64,000 nucleotides of DNA from Finegoldia magna ATCC 29328. Lineage in GTDB: Bacteria > Bacillota > Clostridia > Tissierellales > Peptoniphilaceae. A program made the translations under genes and the position numbers. Location: NCBI RefSeq assembly GCF_000010185.1, contig NC_010376.1, positions 124,001 to 188,000 on the forward strand. The letters run 5' to 3'. Shown here in pieces: positions 1 to 8,525 of the stretch (positions are counted from its first letter, which is position 1; the number at the start of each line of letters is the position of its first letter). The notes beneath the pieces were generated by a model that was not told the origin of the DNA, did no database searches, and was given only the letters and a program-made list of their open reading frames with translations.

Positions 1-668
1 TGATGAGCGCAAAAGATTTGGCGAAATTAACAACTTATACAATCAACAATTACCCACAAGTTTTGAATTACACAAAAACACAAAAACTTGTAATGCCAAG
101 TAGAAAATACGAAGCTGCAACTACAATTCCATTTTTAGGAAAAATAGAAGGCGTAGATGGATTTAAAACAGGAACAACTGAAAAAGCTGGATACTGTTTG
201 ATAACTACGATGAGTTTGAAACCAAACAATCCTAAAAACAAAGTAGTATCTGTTTTGATGGGAGCTCCAACAAAATACGACAGAAATACTTACCAAAAAA
301 TAATGCTAGAATACGTCAGAAATTCATTCGAGCCAATGAATATATTAAACAGTGAAAAACCAATCGAAACGAAATCAGTCGACAGTGTCGTTGATAAAAA
401 AGTTGAGATTTATCCTACAGAAGACGTATCTATTTTGTATAATAATAAAACTGGTCTGCAACAAAAAGTCGACATCAAAAAAGATTTGAAAGCTCCTTTG
501 AAAAAAGGACAAGTCGTAGGGAAAGTTATAATTGACACTGGAAAAGGCGACAAGAGAGAAGTAAGCCTTGTTGTCAAGAAACCTTACGAAAAAGCAGACA
601 CATTAACTAGAATAAAAAGAAGCGCCAAATACACTTACGAATTATTAGAAGCACTTCTTGCATCATAA
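1..668 (+). CDS. D-alanyl-D-alanine carboxypeptidase (PBP5/DacA family), 3' part
   Basis: Peptidoglycan-trimming serine D,D-carboxypeptidase acting outside the membrane. The window opens inside the gene: the SxxK and SxN motifs are upstream and not visible, but the KTG motif is present (GFKTGTTEKAGY, near residue 55 of the visible part), followed by the beta-rich PBP5 C-terminal domain (about residues 105-200) and a basic/amphipathic C-terminal end typical of the membrane anchor. The ATG at position 3 (MSAKDLAKL) aligns with the internal S-A/T-x-D-M/L-A segment of the family, so it is not the real start. tRNA-Arg follows after 24 bases. Confidence 0.9.
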   Translation, partial: MSAKDLAKLTTYTINNYPQVLNYTKTQKLVMPSRKYEAATTIPFLGKIEGVDGFKTGTTEKAGYCLITTMSLKPNNPKNKVVSVLMGAPTKYDRNTYQKIMLEYVRNSFEPMNILNSEKPIETKSVDSVVDKKVEIYPTEDVSILYNNKTGLQQKVDIKKDLKAPLKKGQVVGKVIIDTGKGDKREVSLVVKKPYEKADTLTRIKRSAKYTYELLEALLAS

Positions 669-690
669 GCCGATTTAATTCGGTTTTTAT
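669..690 (+). terminator. Weak terminator-like hairpin after the carboxypeptidase gene
   Basis: Short stem CCGA/TCGG with a 6-base loop followed by five T. The stem is only 4 bp, so read-through into the tRNA is likely. Confidence 0.35.
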
Positions 691-692
691 GT

Positions 693-768
693 GCTTCCAT
701 AATTAAGCTGGATATAATACCCCCCTCCTAAGGGGGCATCCCCGGTTCGAATCCGGGTGGGAGTACCA
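693..768 (+). tRNA. tRNA-Arg (anticodon CCT)
   Basis: A full 76-base cloverleaf can be folded by eye. The acceptor GCTTCCA pairs with TGGGAGT (two G-U pairs), the D-stem is ATTA/TAAT, and the anticodon stem CCCCC/GGGGG carries loop CTCCTAA with anticodon CCT at 727-729. A 4-base variable loop is followed by T-stem CCCGG/CCGGG with loop TTCGAAT, discriminator A and an encoded CCA. It reads AGG (Arg). The D-stem consists only of A-T pairs. Confidence 0.93.
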
Positions 769-773
769 AAAGA

Positions 774-806
774 AAAGCCTTGAGTAGAATTCTCAGGGCT
801 TTTTTT
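774..806 (+). terminator. Intrinsic terminator after tRNA-Arg
   Basis: Stem AGCCTTGAG (776-784) pairs with CTCAGGGCT (792-800) with one G-U pair, followed by a run of seven T. Confidence 0.9.
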
Positions 807-825
807 GAGTTTAAGATAAGTTTTC

Positions 826-854
826 TTTTTGTTTTGTTGAAAATATGCTATAAT
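826..854 (+). promoter_or_regulatory. Promoter of the small RNA
   Basis: Perfect -10 box TATAAT at 849-854. The position 17 bp upstream (826-831, TTTTTG) is only a weak -35 box. Transcription would start near 861, just before the structured RNA. Confidence 0.6.
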
Positions 855-860
855 ATAGTT

Positions 861-955
861 AACAAAGATAACTTGTGAAGGATTAACGCTGGGTCCCAGA
901 AAGGGGTAGATATTTTATATCGAGCATTCCTATGTGCCTGGGGTTATCTTTTTTT
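861..955 (+). ncRNA. Unidentified small structured RNA (about 90 nt)
   Basis: Stand-alone transcription unit with TATAAT at 849-854 and its own terminator. The 5' segment AAGATAAC (865-872) pairs with GTTATCTT (943-950), which runs into seven T, so the outer helix doubles as terminator. Inside are the self-complementary CTGGGTCCCAG (889-899), the hairpin GATAT-TTT-ATATC (909-921) and a second CTGGG (938-942) able to compete for CCCAG. There is no ORF with a ribosome binding site. It lacks the SRP RNA core and does not match riboswitch consensus sequences I know. Its 3' end overlaps the end of the convergent DUF3644 gene. Confidence 0.6.
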
Positions 956-1969
956 GTTTTCTTCTCTAGAACTATTCAATTTCTTATTACCATCTTTAAG
1001 ACTTTCAACAATATTTAATGGATCTTTACTTATTTCATCAACTATAAATTCGATAAATTGTTGAGAATATGTATAGCTATTGTTATTTCCAATCTTATGC
1101 TTATAGCAATATTTGTCATTTTCTTTAATATTATAAAAATTGATAAATTGAGTTAGAACATATGCAGTAAAACCTTTCTCATAAGATAATACAATATTTT
1201 TTCTTTTCAAACGTTCTTGAACAGCTGTAACCACACTATTAAAAGAGTATTTATGAGTATCAGCAGGATCTTTAAGTTCTTTCACTATTTCAATAGGTGT
1301 TTTAGAATCTTTTTCTATACGAACTGTGAAATCAGCATCATCTCTCTTCTTAGTTATATACAAAACTTGCTTTATTTTAACTGAAAATTTATCTGAATTA
1401 TATTCATCCATAAGTACATCAACCTCATTTGCTTCTTTAATGAATTTTTCTGCTATCTCTGGAGGGTATTTCAATTTAATTTCCTCGTTAGATAAAGGTT
1501 GATAATGAGCAGAAATAGTTAAGAAATTTTGAGGTATATATTTAGTTATATCTACACTGTGAAATCTATTGATTTCATTAATATAATTTAATACACACGC
1601 TTGAAAAAGAGGAGCGTATTTTACTTCATAGTCTTGAGTTATAAAGTGAGTGCTTATATTTCTTAAATCAATAATCTTTTCAAGATTAAGCCTTATTCTT
1701 GTGTTTTTATCAGAATATATTTTTGCTATTGATTCAGATAAAGTAATAGTTCTTTCTGGGCTGTCTCTATAGTATATAGGTATTTCACGATTTATTAATT
1801 CGCCTTTTAGCATCAATTCCCATGCATTACAGATAAAAAAACTAAATCCTTCTATTCTATATTTTATTGTTGGCTTATTATAAATTTCAATTCCTAAGAT
1901 AAAAGCTTCTATACTTTTTTCAATTAATTGACTGACTAATTTTTTGTTTGTTTCTTCGGTTTCTTTCAT
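944..1969 (-). CDS. DUF3644 family protein
   Basis: 341 residues of unknown function. The N-terminal stretch (EKSIEAFILGIEIYNKP, then FSFFICNAWELMLKGELI, about residues 17-60) is the hallmark of DUF3644 proteins, helical and reminiscent of HEPN-type domains. No catalytic motif can be named with certainty; the C-terminal half is lysine-rich. The start at 1969 has AAAGGAAT upstream. It is last in a minus-strand run behind the radical SAM pair, 21 bases after the previous gene, and ends inside the convergent small RNA's terminator. It seems more AT-rich than its operon partners, which could mean separate acquisition. A role in defence or nucleic-acid surveillance is only a guess. Confidence 0.7.
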   Translation of the reverse strand: MKETEETNKKLVSQLIEKSIEAFILGIEIYNKPTIKYRIEGFSFFICNAWELMLKGELINREIPIYYRDSPERTITLSESIAKIYSDKNTRIRLNLEKIIDLRNISTHFITQDYEVKYAPLFQACVLNYINEINRFHSVDITKYIPQNFLTISAHYQPLSNEEIKLKYPPEIAEKFIKEANEVDVLMDEYNSDKFSVKIKQVLYITKKRDDADFTVRIEKDSKTPIEIVKELKDPADTHKYSFNSVVTAVQERLKRKNIVLSYEKGFTAYVLTQFINFYNIKENDKYCYKHKIGNNNSYTYSQQFIEFIVDEISKDPLNIVESLKDGNKKLNSSREENKKR

Positions 1970-1990
1970 ATTTGTATTCCTTTAAATTAA

Positions 1991-2734
1991 TTATTTTTCA
2001 TTATCGTAAATTTTGCTTTTCTCTGGTAAATATTTCCAATATTTTTTCGGCATATTATTCTGCATAAGTTTCAGGTTGTGTCGTTCTTTTATTCCGACTG
2101 AATTGTAGAATTCTATCCAGCAATCTTCGAACATTTTCTCTTCATCAGATTCTTGTTTGAAGATTTCTTGTACATCGTAAAACGCCAACTCTTTGTCCAC
2201 ATAAATCGCGCACTTGTTTCTTTTCTTATCGTAAATCACAAACTTTTCATTTCTCAATCTGTTTTTGAAATGATATGTTAGTAATTCCAAAATATCGTTG
2301 TTTGGTTCAAATTCTGCGAATAAGAAATTGTCTTGGATTTCTTTAAATCTAAGAAGTCCTTTGTATGCGTGAAGTTCTCTTGTTGAATATTTGCACAGAC
2401 TATTGAATTGGACTGCGATTTTGTCGGAAGAGTTGATGAAGTTGTAGTTGTATTTGTACATATTCTTGATTGTCTTAGCGATAATGGTCGACTTGTCTGG
2501 GTTTTCTGAGACAAATGCGTAGTTGATGCTACGATAAAAATTGAATCCAAAATTGTCTATTATAGATTTTCTTACACGCGATGATTTGTCAACATCTGTT
2601 TCAATGTATATGTCGTCATTCAAAAAATCCAATTGCTCAGTTTTTACTACGATAATCGAATTTTCGATGTGTTTGTACTGTTCAAAAATCACGGTGAACA
2701 AGCCATCTAAGCTGTTGTCATAACTGTATCTCAT
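1991..2734 (-). CDS. DUF4130 / TIGR03915-type DNA metabolism protein
   Basis: 247 residues. The C-terminal segment (LMQNNMPKKYWKYLPEK) and overall layout match the DUF4130 family, found next to a radical SAM protein and often fused to a family-4 uracil-DNA glycosylase. Here it is unfused and no glycosylase gene is adjacent. The family is predicted to act in DNA modification or repair; the biochemical role is unknown. It starts two bases after the stop of the radical SAM gene, indicating tight coupling in one operon. Family assignment is from recognition, not a search. Confidence 0.75.
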   Translation of the reverse strand: MRYSYDNSLDGLFTVIFEQYKHIENSIIVVKTEQLDFLNDDIYIETDVDKSSRVRKSIIDNFGFNFYRSINYAFVSENPDKSTIIAKTIKNMYKYNYNFINSSDKIAVQFNSLCKYSTRELHAYKGLLRFKEIQDNFLFAEFEPNNDILELLTYHFKNRLRNEKFVIYDKKRNKCAIYVDKELAFYDVQEIFKQESDEEKMFEDCWIEFYNSVGIKERHNLKLMQNNMPKKYWKYLPEKSKIYDNEK

Positions 2735-2736
2735 AT

Positions 2737-3972
2737 CTACTCCAAAAAACTAAGTTGCGTGATATTTTTTCCTTCTTGCATTCTCAAAATTTCTAGCAAA
2801 TCGTCTTGCGTGTTGTATTTTTGTCCGCGATAAACTCCATTTACGAGGATGAAGTTCTTCGCTTTTTTTAGAGAGATTTTGAGAGAGGTCAAATCATCGA
2901 AGCTAAGGTTGGCAAATTTTCTCGCATTTATTATTCTCATCGCATAAGTTGGACCAAATCCAGGAACACGCAAAAGTTCTTCATAAGATGCGCGATTTAT
3001 TTCTATTGGGAAATTCGCTACATTTTGCACTGCCCAGAATGCCTTGGGATCCAACGTCAAATCAAAAAACGGATTTTTTTCGTTCAAGATTTCATTTGAT
3101 TTGAATTTGTAAAATCTCATCAGCCAATCTGCTTGATACAACCTATGTTCACGTAACATGGGAACTTTTTTGATTTTCTCTGTATATTTTGATTTGATTA
3201 CAGGGACAAATCCAGAATAGAAAACTCTTTTGAGTTTGTAATCTTCATATAAGCTACTAGCTTTGTTGATAATTGTAAGATCAGATTCTCCAGCTGCACC
3301 AACAATCATTTGAGTGGATTGACCGGCTGGTAAAAACAAAGGAGTTTTTCTGATTGTTTTCCTGTCGATTTTGTATTGCATTATGGATTCGTTGATGAAA
3401 CTCATCGGTTTTTCGATGGACTCATAAGTTTTCTGAGGAGCAAGCATCTTCAAACTTGATTTTGTCGGAAGTTCTATGTTGATACTCATACGATCGATAA
3501 GCCTTCCAAGTCTTTCGATTAATTCTTCGCTTGCACCAGGGATTGCCTTCATATGAATGTATCCGTTGAATTTTTTCTCGTTACGAAGGATTTCCGCCAC
3601 TCTAATCAGCTTTATCATCGTATAGTCGGGGCTTTTTACAACTCCACTCGACAGGAATAATCCTTCGATGTAATTTCTTTTGTAAAAATTTATAGTCAAA
3701 TCAGCTACTTCTTCTGGAGTAAACTCTGCTCTTTCGACGTTGTTTTCTTTTCTATTTATGCAATATTCGCAACTGTAAATGCATTTGTTCGTAAGCAAAA
3801 TTTTCAGTAAGGATATGCACCTTCCGTCTTCGGACCAACTGTGACATATTCCAGAATTGTGTGCCTGGCCAATTCCATTCGTAGTGTTTTTTCTATTGGA
3901 ACCACTGGAAGAACAACTGACATCGTACTTGGCAGCGTCTGATAATATTGATAATTTACGTTTTAATTCCAT
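2737..3972 (-). CDS. Putative DNA modification/repair radical SAM protein (TIGR03916-like)
   Basis: 411 residues from the ATG at 3972, chosen because AGGTGATG lies just upstream; a longer reading from 4017 lacks a ribosome site. The radical SAM 4Fe-4S motif is C64-xxx-C68-xx-C71 (CIYSCEYC). Additional cysteines occur at C20, C43 and C52. The C-terminus holds a helix-hairpin-helix DNA-binding motif (VPGFGPTYAMRI, about 335-350). This combination is typical of the radical SAM partner of DUF4130 proteins. It is first of three minus-strand genes. The substrate is unknown; DNA is inferred from the HhH motif and family context. Confidence 0.85.
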   Translation of the reverse strand: MELKRKLSILSDAAKYDVSCSSSGSNRKNTTNGIGQAHNSGICHSWSEDGRCISLLKILLTNKCIYSCEYCINRKENNVERAEFTPEEVADLTINFYKRNYIEGLFLSSGVVKSPDYTMIKLIRVAEILRNEKKFNGYIHMKAIPGASEELIERLGRLIDRMSINIELPTKSSLKMLAPQKTYESIEKPMSFINESIMQYKIDRKTIRKTPLFLPAGQSTQMIVGAAGESDLTIINKASSLYEDYKLKRVFYSGFVPVIKSKYTEKIKKVPMLREHRLYQADWLMRFYKFKSNEILNEKNPFFDLTLDPKAFWAVQNVANFPIEINRASYEELLRVPGFGPTYAMRIINARKFANLSFDDLTSLKISLKKAKNFILVNGVYRGQKYNTQDDLLEILRMQEGKNITQLSFLE

Positions 3973-4112
3973 AACATCACCTATCCGTATTTTATAATAA
4001 AACAAATATTCGCACAAGTTTGTTTTTTAGGAAAAATTGTTGTTTATTGGACAAAATTGTGATAGAATTGTAAGAAATGATAAAAATTTAAAATAATTAT
4101 ACAGAGGTAAAG

Positions 4113-5390
4113 ATGAAAGATAAAAAACTAATAATTGTTAGTGGGTTTGCACTATTCTCAATGTTTTTCGGAGCAGGGAATTTGATATTTCCACCATATC
4201 TTGGAAACAAAGTTGGCGATCAATATTTGATAGCTATGATTGGATTCTTGTTGAGTTCGGTTGGACTTGTGTTTCTGGGATTATTGGCAGCGACAAAATG
4301 TGGAGGAACAATTGAAAAAATCGGAAATACTATAAATCCTCGATTCTCACTGATATTTTCAACAATAATTATGCTTGCGATTGGACCTGGACTTGCAATT
4401 CCAAGAACCGCAGCTACAACGGTAGAAGTAATACAAAAAGGATTCTTCAAAGGAGCAAATTCCATTTTGCTCACAGCAATATTTTTTGTTTGTGTGTATT
4501 TATTCGTAAGAAAACCTAACAAGATAATAGATAATTTGGGAAAAATTTTGACACCATTATTGATTGCGACTCTTCTTGCGATTATTTTCAAAGGAATTTT
4601 ATTTCCTGTCGCAACACCCGTGAATACATATCAAATTCAAGTCTTCCAATCAAGCTTTGAAGAAGGATATCAAACAATGGATGCATTGGCATCAATTGTA
4701 TTTGCAATCGTAGTTACCAAAGGATTCATGCAAAACGGAATCAAAGATGAAGACAAAATCAAAGATTACACGATAAAATCTGCAACTATTTCAGCCATTG
4801 GACTATGTTTTGTATATGGGGGATTATTATTCATCGGCGCGACAACTTCCAATCTAAATTTGGGCAACATGGAAAGAATAGAATTGCTATTGTACATTTG
4901 CAACCAACAATTGGGAGTGTTTGGAAAAATATTAATCTGCATTGCAATGACATTGGCATGCCTCACAACAGCAATCGGACTTACGACAACTGTAGGAGAA
5001 TTTTTCGGCGATATGCTCAAAGATAAAACAAATGGAATCATGTCATACGATTTGATAATAATCATATCCACTGTGTTCAGCGCGTTTTTTGCAGTAGTCG
5101 GAGTGGAAAAAATCTTGAAAATATCCGCGCCAATACTTTCAGCAATCTATCCAGTAGCAATCGTGTTAATATTCTTGAACCTTTTCAACAAAGATACATT
5201 CGAAAAAAACACGAAACTCGGAGCAATCATAGGCGCATCAATTTTTGGATTTTTAATTCTACTCAACAGCTTCAAATTGGATTTTGGCTTGTTGAAATTA
5301 ATCGAATCCGTATTTCCAATGCAAATCAAAAGCTTCATTTGGATAATTCCAGCAGTTATTGGCGGATTAATAGGAAAAATCAAAAAATAG
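4113..5390 (+). CDS. brnQ: Branched-chain amino acid carrier protein (BrnQ/LIVCS family)
   Basis: 425-residue inner-membrane secondary transporter for leucine, isoleucine and valine driven by Na+ or H+. The N-terminus SGFALFSMFFGAGNLIFPP is the diagnostic BrnQ signature, and about 12 hydrophobic segments follow, ending in a short KIKK tail. Ribosome site GAGGT lies 5-6 bases upstream of ATG. It is monocistronic or co-transcribed with the small membrane protein that follows after 70 bases (which has its own TATAAT near 5442). It suits an organism that ferments or imports amino acids. Confidence 0.95.
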   Translation: MKDKKLIIVSGFALFSMFFGAGNLIFPPYLGNKVGDQYLIAMIGFLLSSVGLVFLGLLAATKCGGTIEKIGNTINPRFSLIFSTIIMLAIGPGLAIPRTAATTVEVIQKGFFKGANSILLTAIFFVCVYLFVRKPNKIIDNLGKILTPLLIATLLAIIFKGILFPVATPVNTYQIQVFQSSFEEGYQTMDALASIVFAIVVTKGFMQNGIKDEDKIKDYTIKSATISAIGLCFVYGGLLFIGATTSNLNLGNMERIELLLYICNQQLGVFGKILICIAMTLACLTTAIGLTTTVGEFFGDMLKDKTNGIMSYDLIIIISTVFSAFFAVVGVEKILKISAPILSAIYPVAIVLIFLNLFNKDTFEKNTKLGAIIGASIFGFLILLNSFKLDFGLLKLIESVFPMQIKSFIWIIPAVIGGLIGKIKK

Positions 5391-5460
5391 ACCAAATTGT
5401 AACTATTATGTAATACGATATATAGTGCAATGTATGGTATAATATCGTTGAGGTGAGTAA

Positions 5461-5814
5461 ATGATCAAAAAAATATTTGGCTTGAAAAACGAAATACCAA
5501 CATTGTGGTATGCATTTTTTAACAAACAAACACCATTATTCTCGAAAATCATATTGGCACTTTCAGTGATTTACGTAGTAAGCCCAGTTGATTTCGTACC
5601 GGATTTCTTAGCAGGATTAGGAATCTTGGATGATTTAATCCTCGCTCCATCATTAATGATGGTCGCAAAGAAATTCATCCCCGAAGAAATCATCGACACC
5701 AGTGAAGAAAAAGCAGAACAGCTAAACTCCAAACTAAAAATATTCGCAATTGTAGCTGGAGTAGGGATATTATTATTGATAAGCTTTTTGATTTATAAAA
5801 ATATTGGGAGATAA
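5461..5814 (+). CDS. DUF1232 (YkvA-like) membrane protein
   Basis: 117 residues. A central segment with VIYVVSPVDFVPDFLAGLGILDDL (about 37-60) carries the DUF1232 signature (S-P-x-D-x-x-P-D, G-x-x-D-D). A second hydrophobic helix lies near the C-terminus (98-113). The function of the family is unknown. Ribosome site GAGGTGAG sits directly upstream of ATG. A strong terminator follows at 5823. Confidence 0.85.
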   Translation: MIKKIFGLKNEIPTLWYAFFNKQTPLFSKIILALSVIYVVSPVDFVPDFLAGLGILDDLILAPSLMMVAKKFIPEEIIDTSEEKAEQLNSKLKIFAIVAGVGILLLISFLIYKNIGR

Positions 5815-5822
5815 ATAATTCT

Positions 5823-5848
5823 AAGCACGCTTAATTGCGTGCTTTTTT
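5823..5848 (+). terminator. Intrinsic terminator
   Basis: Stem AAGCACGC / GCGTGCTT with a 6-base loop and a T6 tail, between the DUF1232 and isochorismatase genes. Confidence 0.9.
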
Positions 5849-5874
5849 GTGGTATGATAGTTTTGAGGTGAGAT

Positions 5875-6414
5875 ATGGAAAAGTTTAATGTGAACAAAGA
5901 CGATATGATAATTTTGTTGATTGATTTACAGGAAAAATTGGTGCCTGTTCTTCACGACAATGAATATGTAATAAATCATACGAAGGCTGTGTTGGAGATG
6001 GCGAGAATTTACGATATTCCTGTGATTACTACACGCCAATATCCGAAAGGACTTGGAGATACTGTCGAATGTTTGAAGGAATACGAGACGAAGGTGTTCG
6101 ACAAGGTTGATTTTACTGCAAAGCTTGATGATGTTATGAATGAAATCAAAAAAACTGGAAGAAAACAAATCGTGGTTGTAGGAGCGGAAACTCACATTTG
6201 TGTTTACCAAACGATACGTGATTTGATTGACGATTACAAGATGATTGTGCTTGAAGATTGTGTTACAAGTAGACGTGTTGAAAATAAAATGAATGCGATA
6301 GCGAATTTCAGAGAAATGAATTGCTTGGTTATCAATTCCGAAACATTGATTTTCGATATTTTAAAAAGAGCGGGAAGTGCTGAATTTAAAACTTTGTCCA
6401 AATTAATCAAATAA
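5875..6414 (+). CDS. Isochorismatase-family cysteine hydrolase
   Basis: 179-residue cytoplasmic alpha/beta hydrolase of the isochorismatase/nicotinamidase fold. Catalytic residues can be placed: D17 (LLIDLQEKL), a lysine in the KVDFTAK segment near residue 80, and C109 in GAETHICVYQT preceded by the usual non-prolyl loop. The length fits the small YcaC-like subgroup that hydrolyses amides; the substrate cannot be read from sequence. GAGGTGAGAT precedes ATG. The gene ends against a bidirectional terminator shared with the convergent membrane protein gene. Confidence 0.88.
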   Translation: MEKFNVNKDDMIILLIDLQEKLVPVLHDNEYVINHTKAVLEMARIYDIPVITTRQYPKGLGDTVECLKEYETKVFDKVDFTAKLDDVMNEIKKTGRKQIVVVGAETHICVYQTIRDLIDDYKMIVLEDCVTSRRVENKMNAIANFREMNCLVINSETLIFDILKRAGSAEFKTLSKLIK

Positions 6415-6420
6415 AAAAAT

Positions 6421-6462
6421 AAATCCAACTTTACTTTTCAATAAGCAAAGTTGGATTTTTTT
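6421..6462. terminator. Bidirectional terminator
   Basis: AAATCCAACTTT (6421-6432) pairs with AAAGTTGGATTT (6447-6458), with A-run before and T-run after, between convergent genes. Confidence 0.9.
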
Positions 6463-7609
6463 ATCCTAATAATAAATACAAGAAGTGTGCGCTGATTCCA
6501 GCTGCAATTCCTCCGATTGTATGAGATAGAATTGCTTTTGGTGCGAGTTTTCTTGCGTTTAATGTATCCATCATTCCAACATGTGTGGACAAATATCCCG
6601 ACCAACACATTCCAAGCGCTGTGAAAACTGCGATGTCATTTCCTGTGATTAAATTTTTTTCCAATAATTTTGGAACAAGTCCAAGCGCTGCTCCGACACT
6701 TCCTAAAGCTGTAAGTGGGAATGCGATGCATTCTGATGAGCTGAATCCAAATAATGGTTTCAAAACAGGATTCAACACAGCGCCAATTTTTGGAATCAAA
6801 CCGACTCCTTCATAAGCTGCTCCTGTGTAGACTACAGTTCCATTTTCGACAGTTCCTGTGGATGTGAGTATCATCACCAAAGTGCAAATCACAACAACCC
6901 CAGGGATAATATCCATTCCTGCTTGCACACCGGACTTTCCACCTTCGAGCATCGAATTCAAAATTCTCTCCATCAAAGTCAAATCTTCTTTTTCTTCATC
7001 ATTTTGCTCTTCTTCAAGCTCCACATTTTCATCACTATCACCGTAGAATTTTTTCGTGAAATGCATCATGATTCTAACAGAAACTACAGATCCTACGACT
7101 GCTCCCAACAATCCAAGAGATGCAGCCTTCAAAAATTCTGTTCCATTTCCAAGTGAAGACATGAATGTCCACACGATAAATCCCATTCCAAATGATGTTC
7201 CCAAATTGCACAACGTAGGAAGCTGATAATTCTTGAAATATTTGGCAAATCCTTTGTCTTTTGCAAGTCCAATGATTGCTGGATTATCCGACAAGAAAGT
7301 CGTCAATATTCCAAGCGCTGATGCTCCTGGCAAATTGTAAAGTGGCTTCATAACAGGACTGATAATTTTGTTGATGAGAGCAATTACTCCAAATTCGCTG
7401 AAAATTTTGGACAAAGCACCAGTCAACACAGCAATTGCCATTATGAAAAACACGGTATTAAGCAATAAATCGTGTGCTGTTTTCATCAATGTGTTGAACA
7501 TATTGCCAAGACCCATAATCCTTGCAATGTAGCCAAAAAGTCCAAAAACGACAGCGATTGTCACAAAAGATTCCAGTGATATTTCACTTTGTTTTTTAGT
7601 TTTCTTCAT
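6461..7609 (-). CDS. Nucleoside-recognition/Gate-type membrane protein (CD0519/CD1768-like)
   Basis: 382 residues from ATG 7609, preferred over ATG 7621 because GGAG (7616-7619) is correctly spaced only for the inner start. About eight to ten hydrophobic segments; a central acidic loop (ELEEEQNDEEKEDL, near residues 190-205) divides two halves, each with a gate-like motif (FLSDNPAIIGLAKDKG; FGFSSSECIAFPLTALGS). It belongs to the spore-maturation/nucleoside-recognition-like membrane proteins of unknown substrate found in clostridia. Transcribed alone. Confidence 0.75.
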   Translation of the reverse strand: MKKTKKQSEISLESFVTIAVVFGLFGYIARIMGLGNMFNTLMKTAHDLLLNTVFFIMAIAVLTGALSKIFSEFGVIALINKIISPVMKPLYNLPGASALGILTTFLSDNPAIIGLAKDKGFAKYFKNYQLPTLCNLGTSFGMGFIVWTFMSSLGNGTEFLKAASLGLLGAVVGSVVSVRIMMHFTKKFYGDSDENVELEEEQNDEEKEDLTLMERILNSMLEGGKSGVQAGMDIIPGVVVICTLVMILTSTGTVENGTVVYTGAAYEGVGLIPKIGAVLNPVLKPLFGFSSSECIAFPLTALGSVGAALGLVPKLLEKNLITGNDIAVFTALGMCWSGYLSTHVGMMDTLNARKLAPKAILSHTIGGIAAGISAHFLYLLLG

Positions 7610-7666
7610 AAAATTCTCCATTATTTATAATATATAATTTTAATGTATTTCAGCTCAAAATACAAA

Positions 7667-8443
7667 CTATAAAATAAAATCACGAACGAAACTTATCACA
7701 AGCAAATGCGCTGGATAGAAAATGTAGAATGCCCATTTGTTGATGTTACCTTTTTTGCCGTTGTAAAAGTGAATGATAGGAATCGACAAATACACGAACA
7801 AATACATGTACGCTTCGAAGAAATATCCGAACAGTATCGCAATGTATGTGTTTCTTCTGGAAGTCGATCCTAAATACAACAAGAACACTGCGAGGATTCC
7901 AAGCATGGAGTAATCTGTGTGGTAGTAATTGGCGATTGCACAAAAAATTCCCACAGAAATTATTTTTAAAATAGCCTTCACCAAATTTGATTGATCGAAT
8001 TTTTCGATTTTTTCTACGACAAATATGAGACTTGCAGAAAGTGCCAATGTGAAGAACACATTTTGGTTATAAAAGTCAAACATTTGACCGCTAACTGCCA
8101 AATCAAAAGGAATTTCTGAGATAATTGCAAACGAAAACAACCTAACTATGTATTTCTCCACGCTTCTAGTTAGAAACATTCCATTCACGATTAAAAATGC
8201 AAAAATAGGAAACGCAATTCTTCCGATAAAAAGCATCAACGCTCCGACTGTGACTCTCCAATCAGAAGATATGAGTGTCATCGTAGGATAAATGTTGAAT
8301 TTTTGGAGCATATTGCATTGCACAATGTGACTGATAAGCATAGATATACAGGCGATTATTTTCAGACCAGAACTTGATATTCCATTGTCTCTGTGCCAAA
8401 TATCCAAATATTTTTGTCTTTGTGTTTCATTTAAAAGTTGCAT
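7667..8443 (-). CDS. TraX family membrane protein
   Basis: 258 residues with about eight transmembrane helices. The segment SSGLKIIACISMLISHI near the N-terminus and the C-terminal FYIFYPAHLLVIS are TraX signatures; F-plasmid TraX acetylates pilin, but chromosomal Firmicute members have no proven substrate. AGGAGATTACG precedes ATG. No pilus genes are nearby, so a role in acylation of another surface molecule is equally possible. Confidence 0.85.
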   Translation of the reverse strand: MQLLNETQRQKYLDIWHRDNGISSSGLKIIACISMLISHIVQCNMLQKFNIYPTMTLISSDWRVTVGALMLFIGRIAFPIFAFLIVNGMFLTRSVEKYIVRLFSFAIISEIPFDLAVSGQMFDFYNQNVFFTLALSASLIFVVEKIEKFDQSNLVKAILKIISVGIFCAIANYYHTDYSMLGILAVFLLYLGSTSRRNTYIAILFGYFFEAYMYLFVYLSIPIIHFYNGKKGNINKWAFYIFYPAHLLVISFVRDFIL

Positions 8444-8525
8444 CGTAATCTCCTTGAATTTGTTACAACTATTTTATCACAAATAAAGCACAAAAATATC
8501 TGATATAATTATAATAGGTGATAGT

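Noticed and set aside
861-955. SRP (4.5S) RNA
   Set aside because: Size is similar, but the conserved GGTCAGG / GGAAGGAAGCAGC core is absent.
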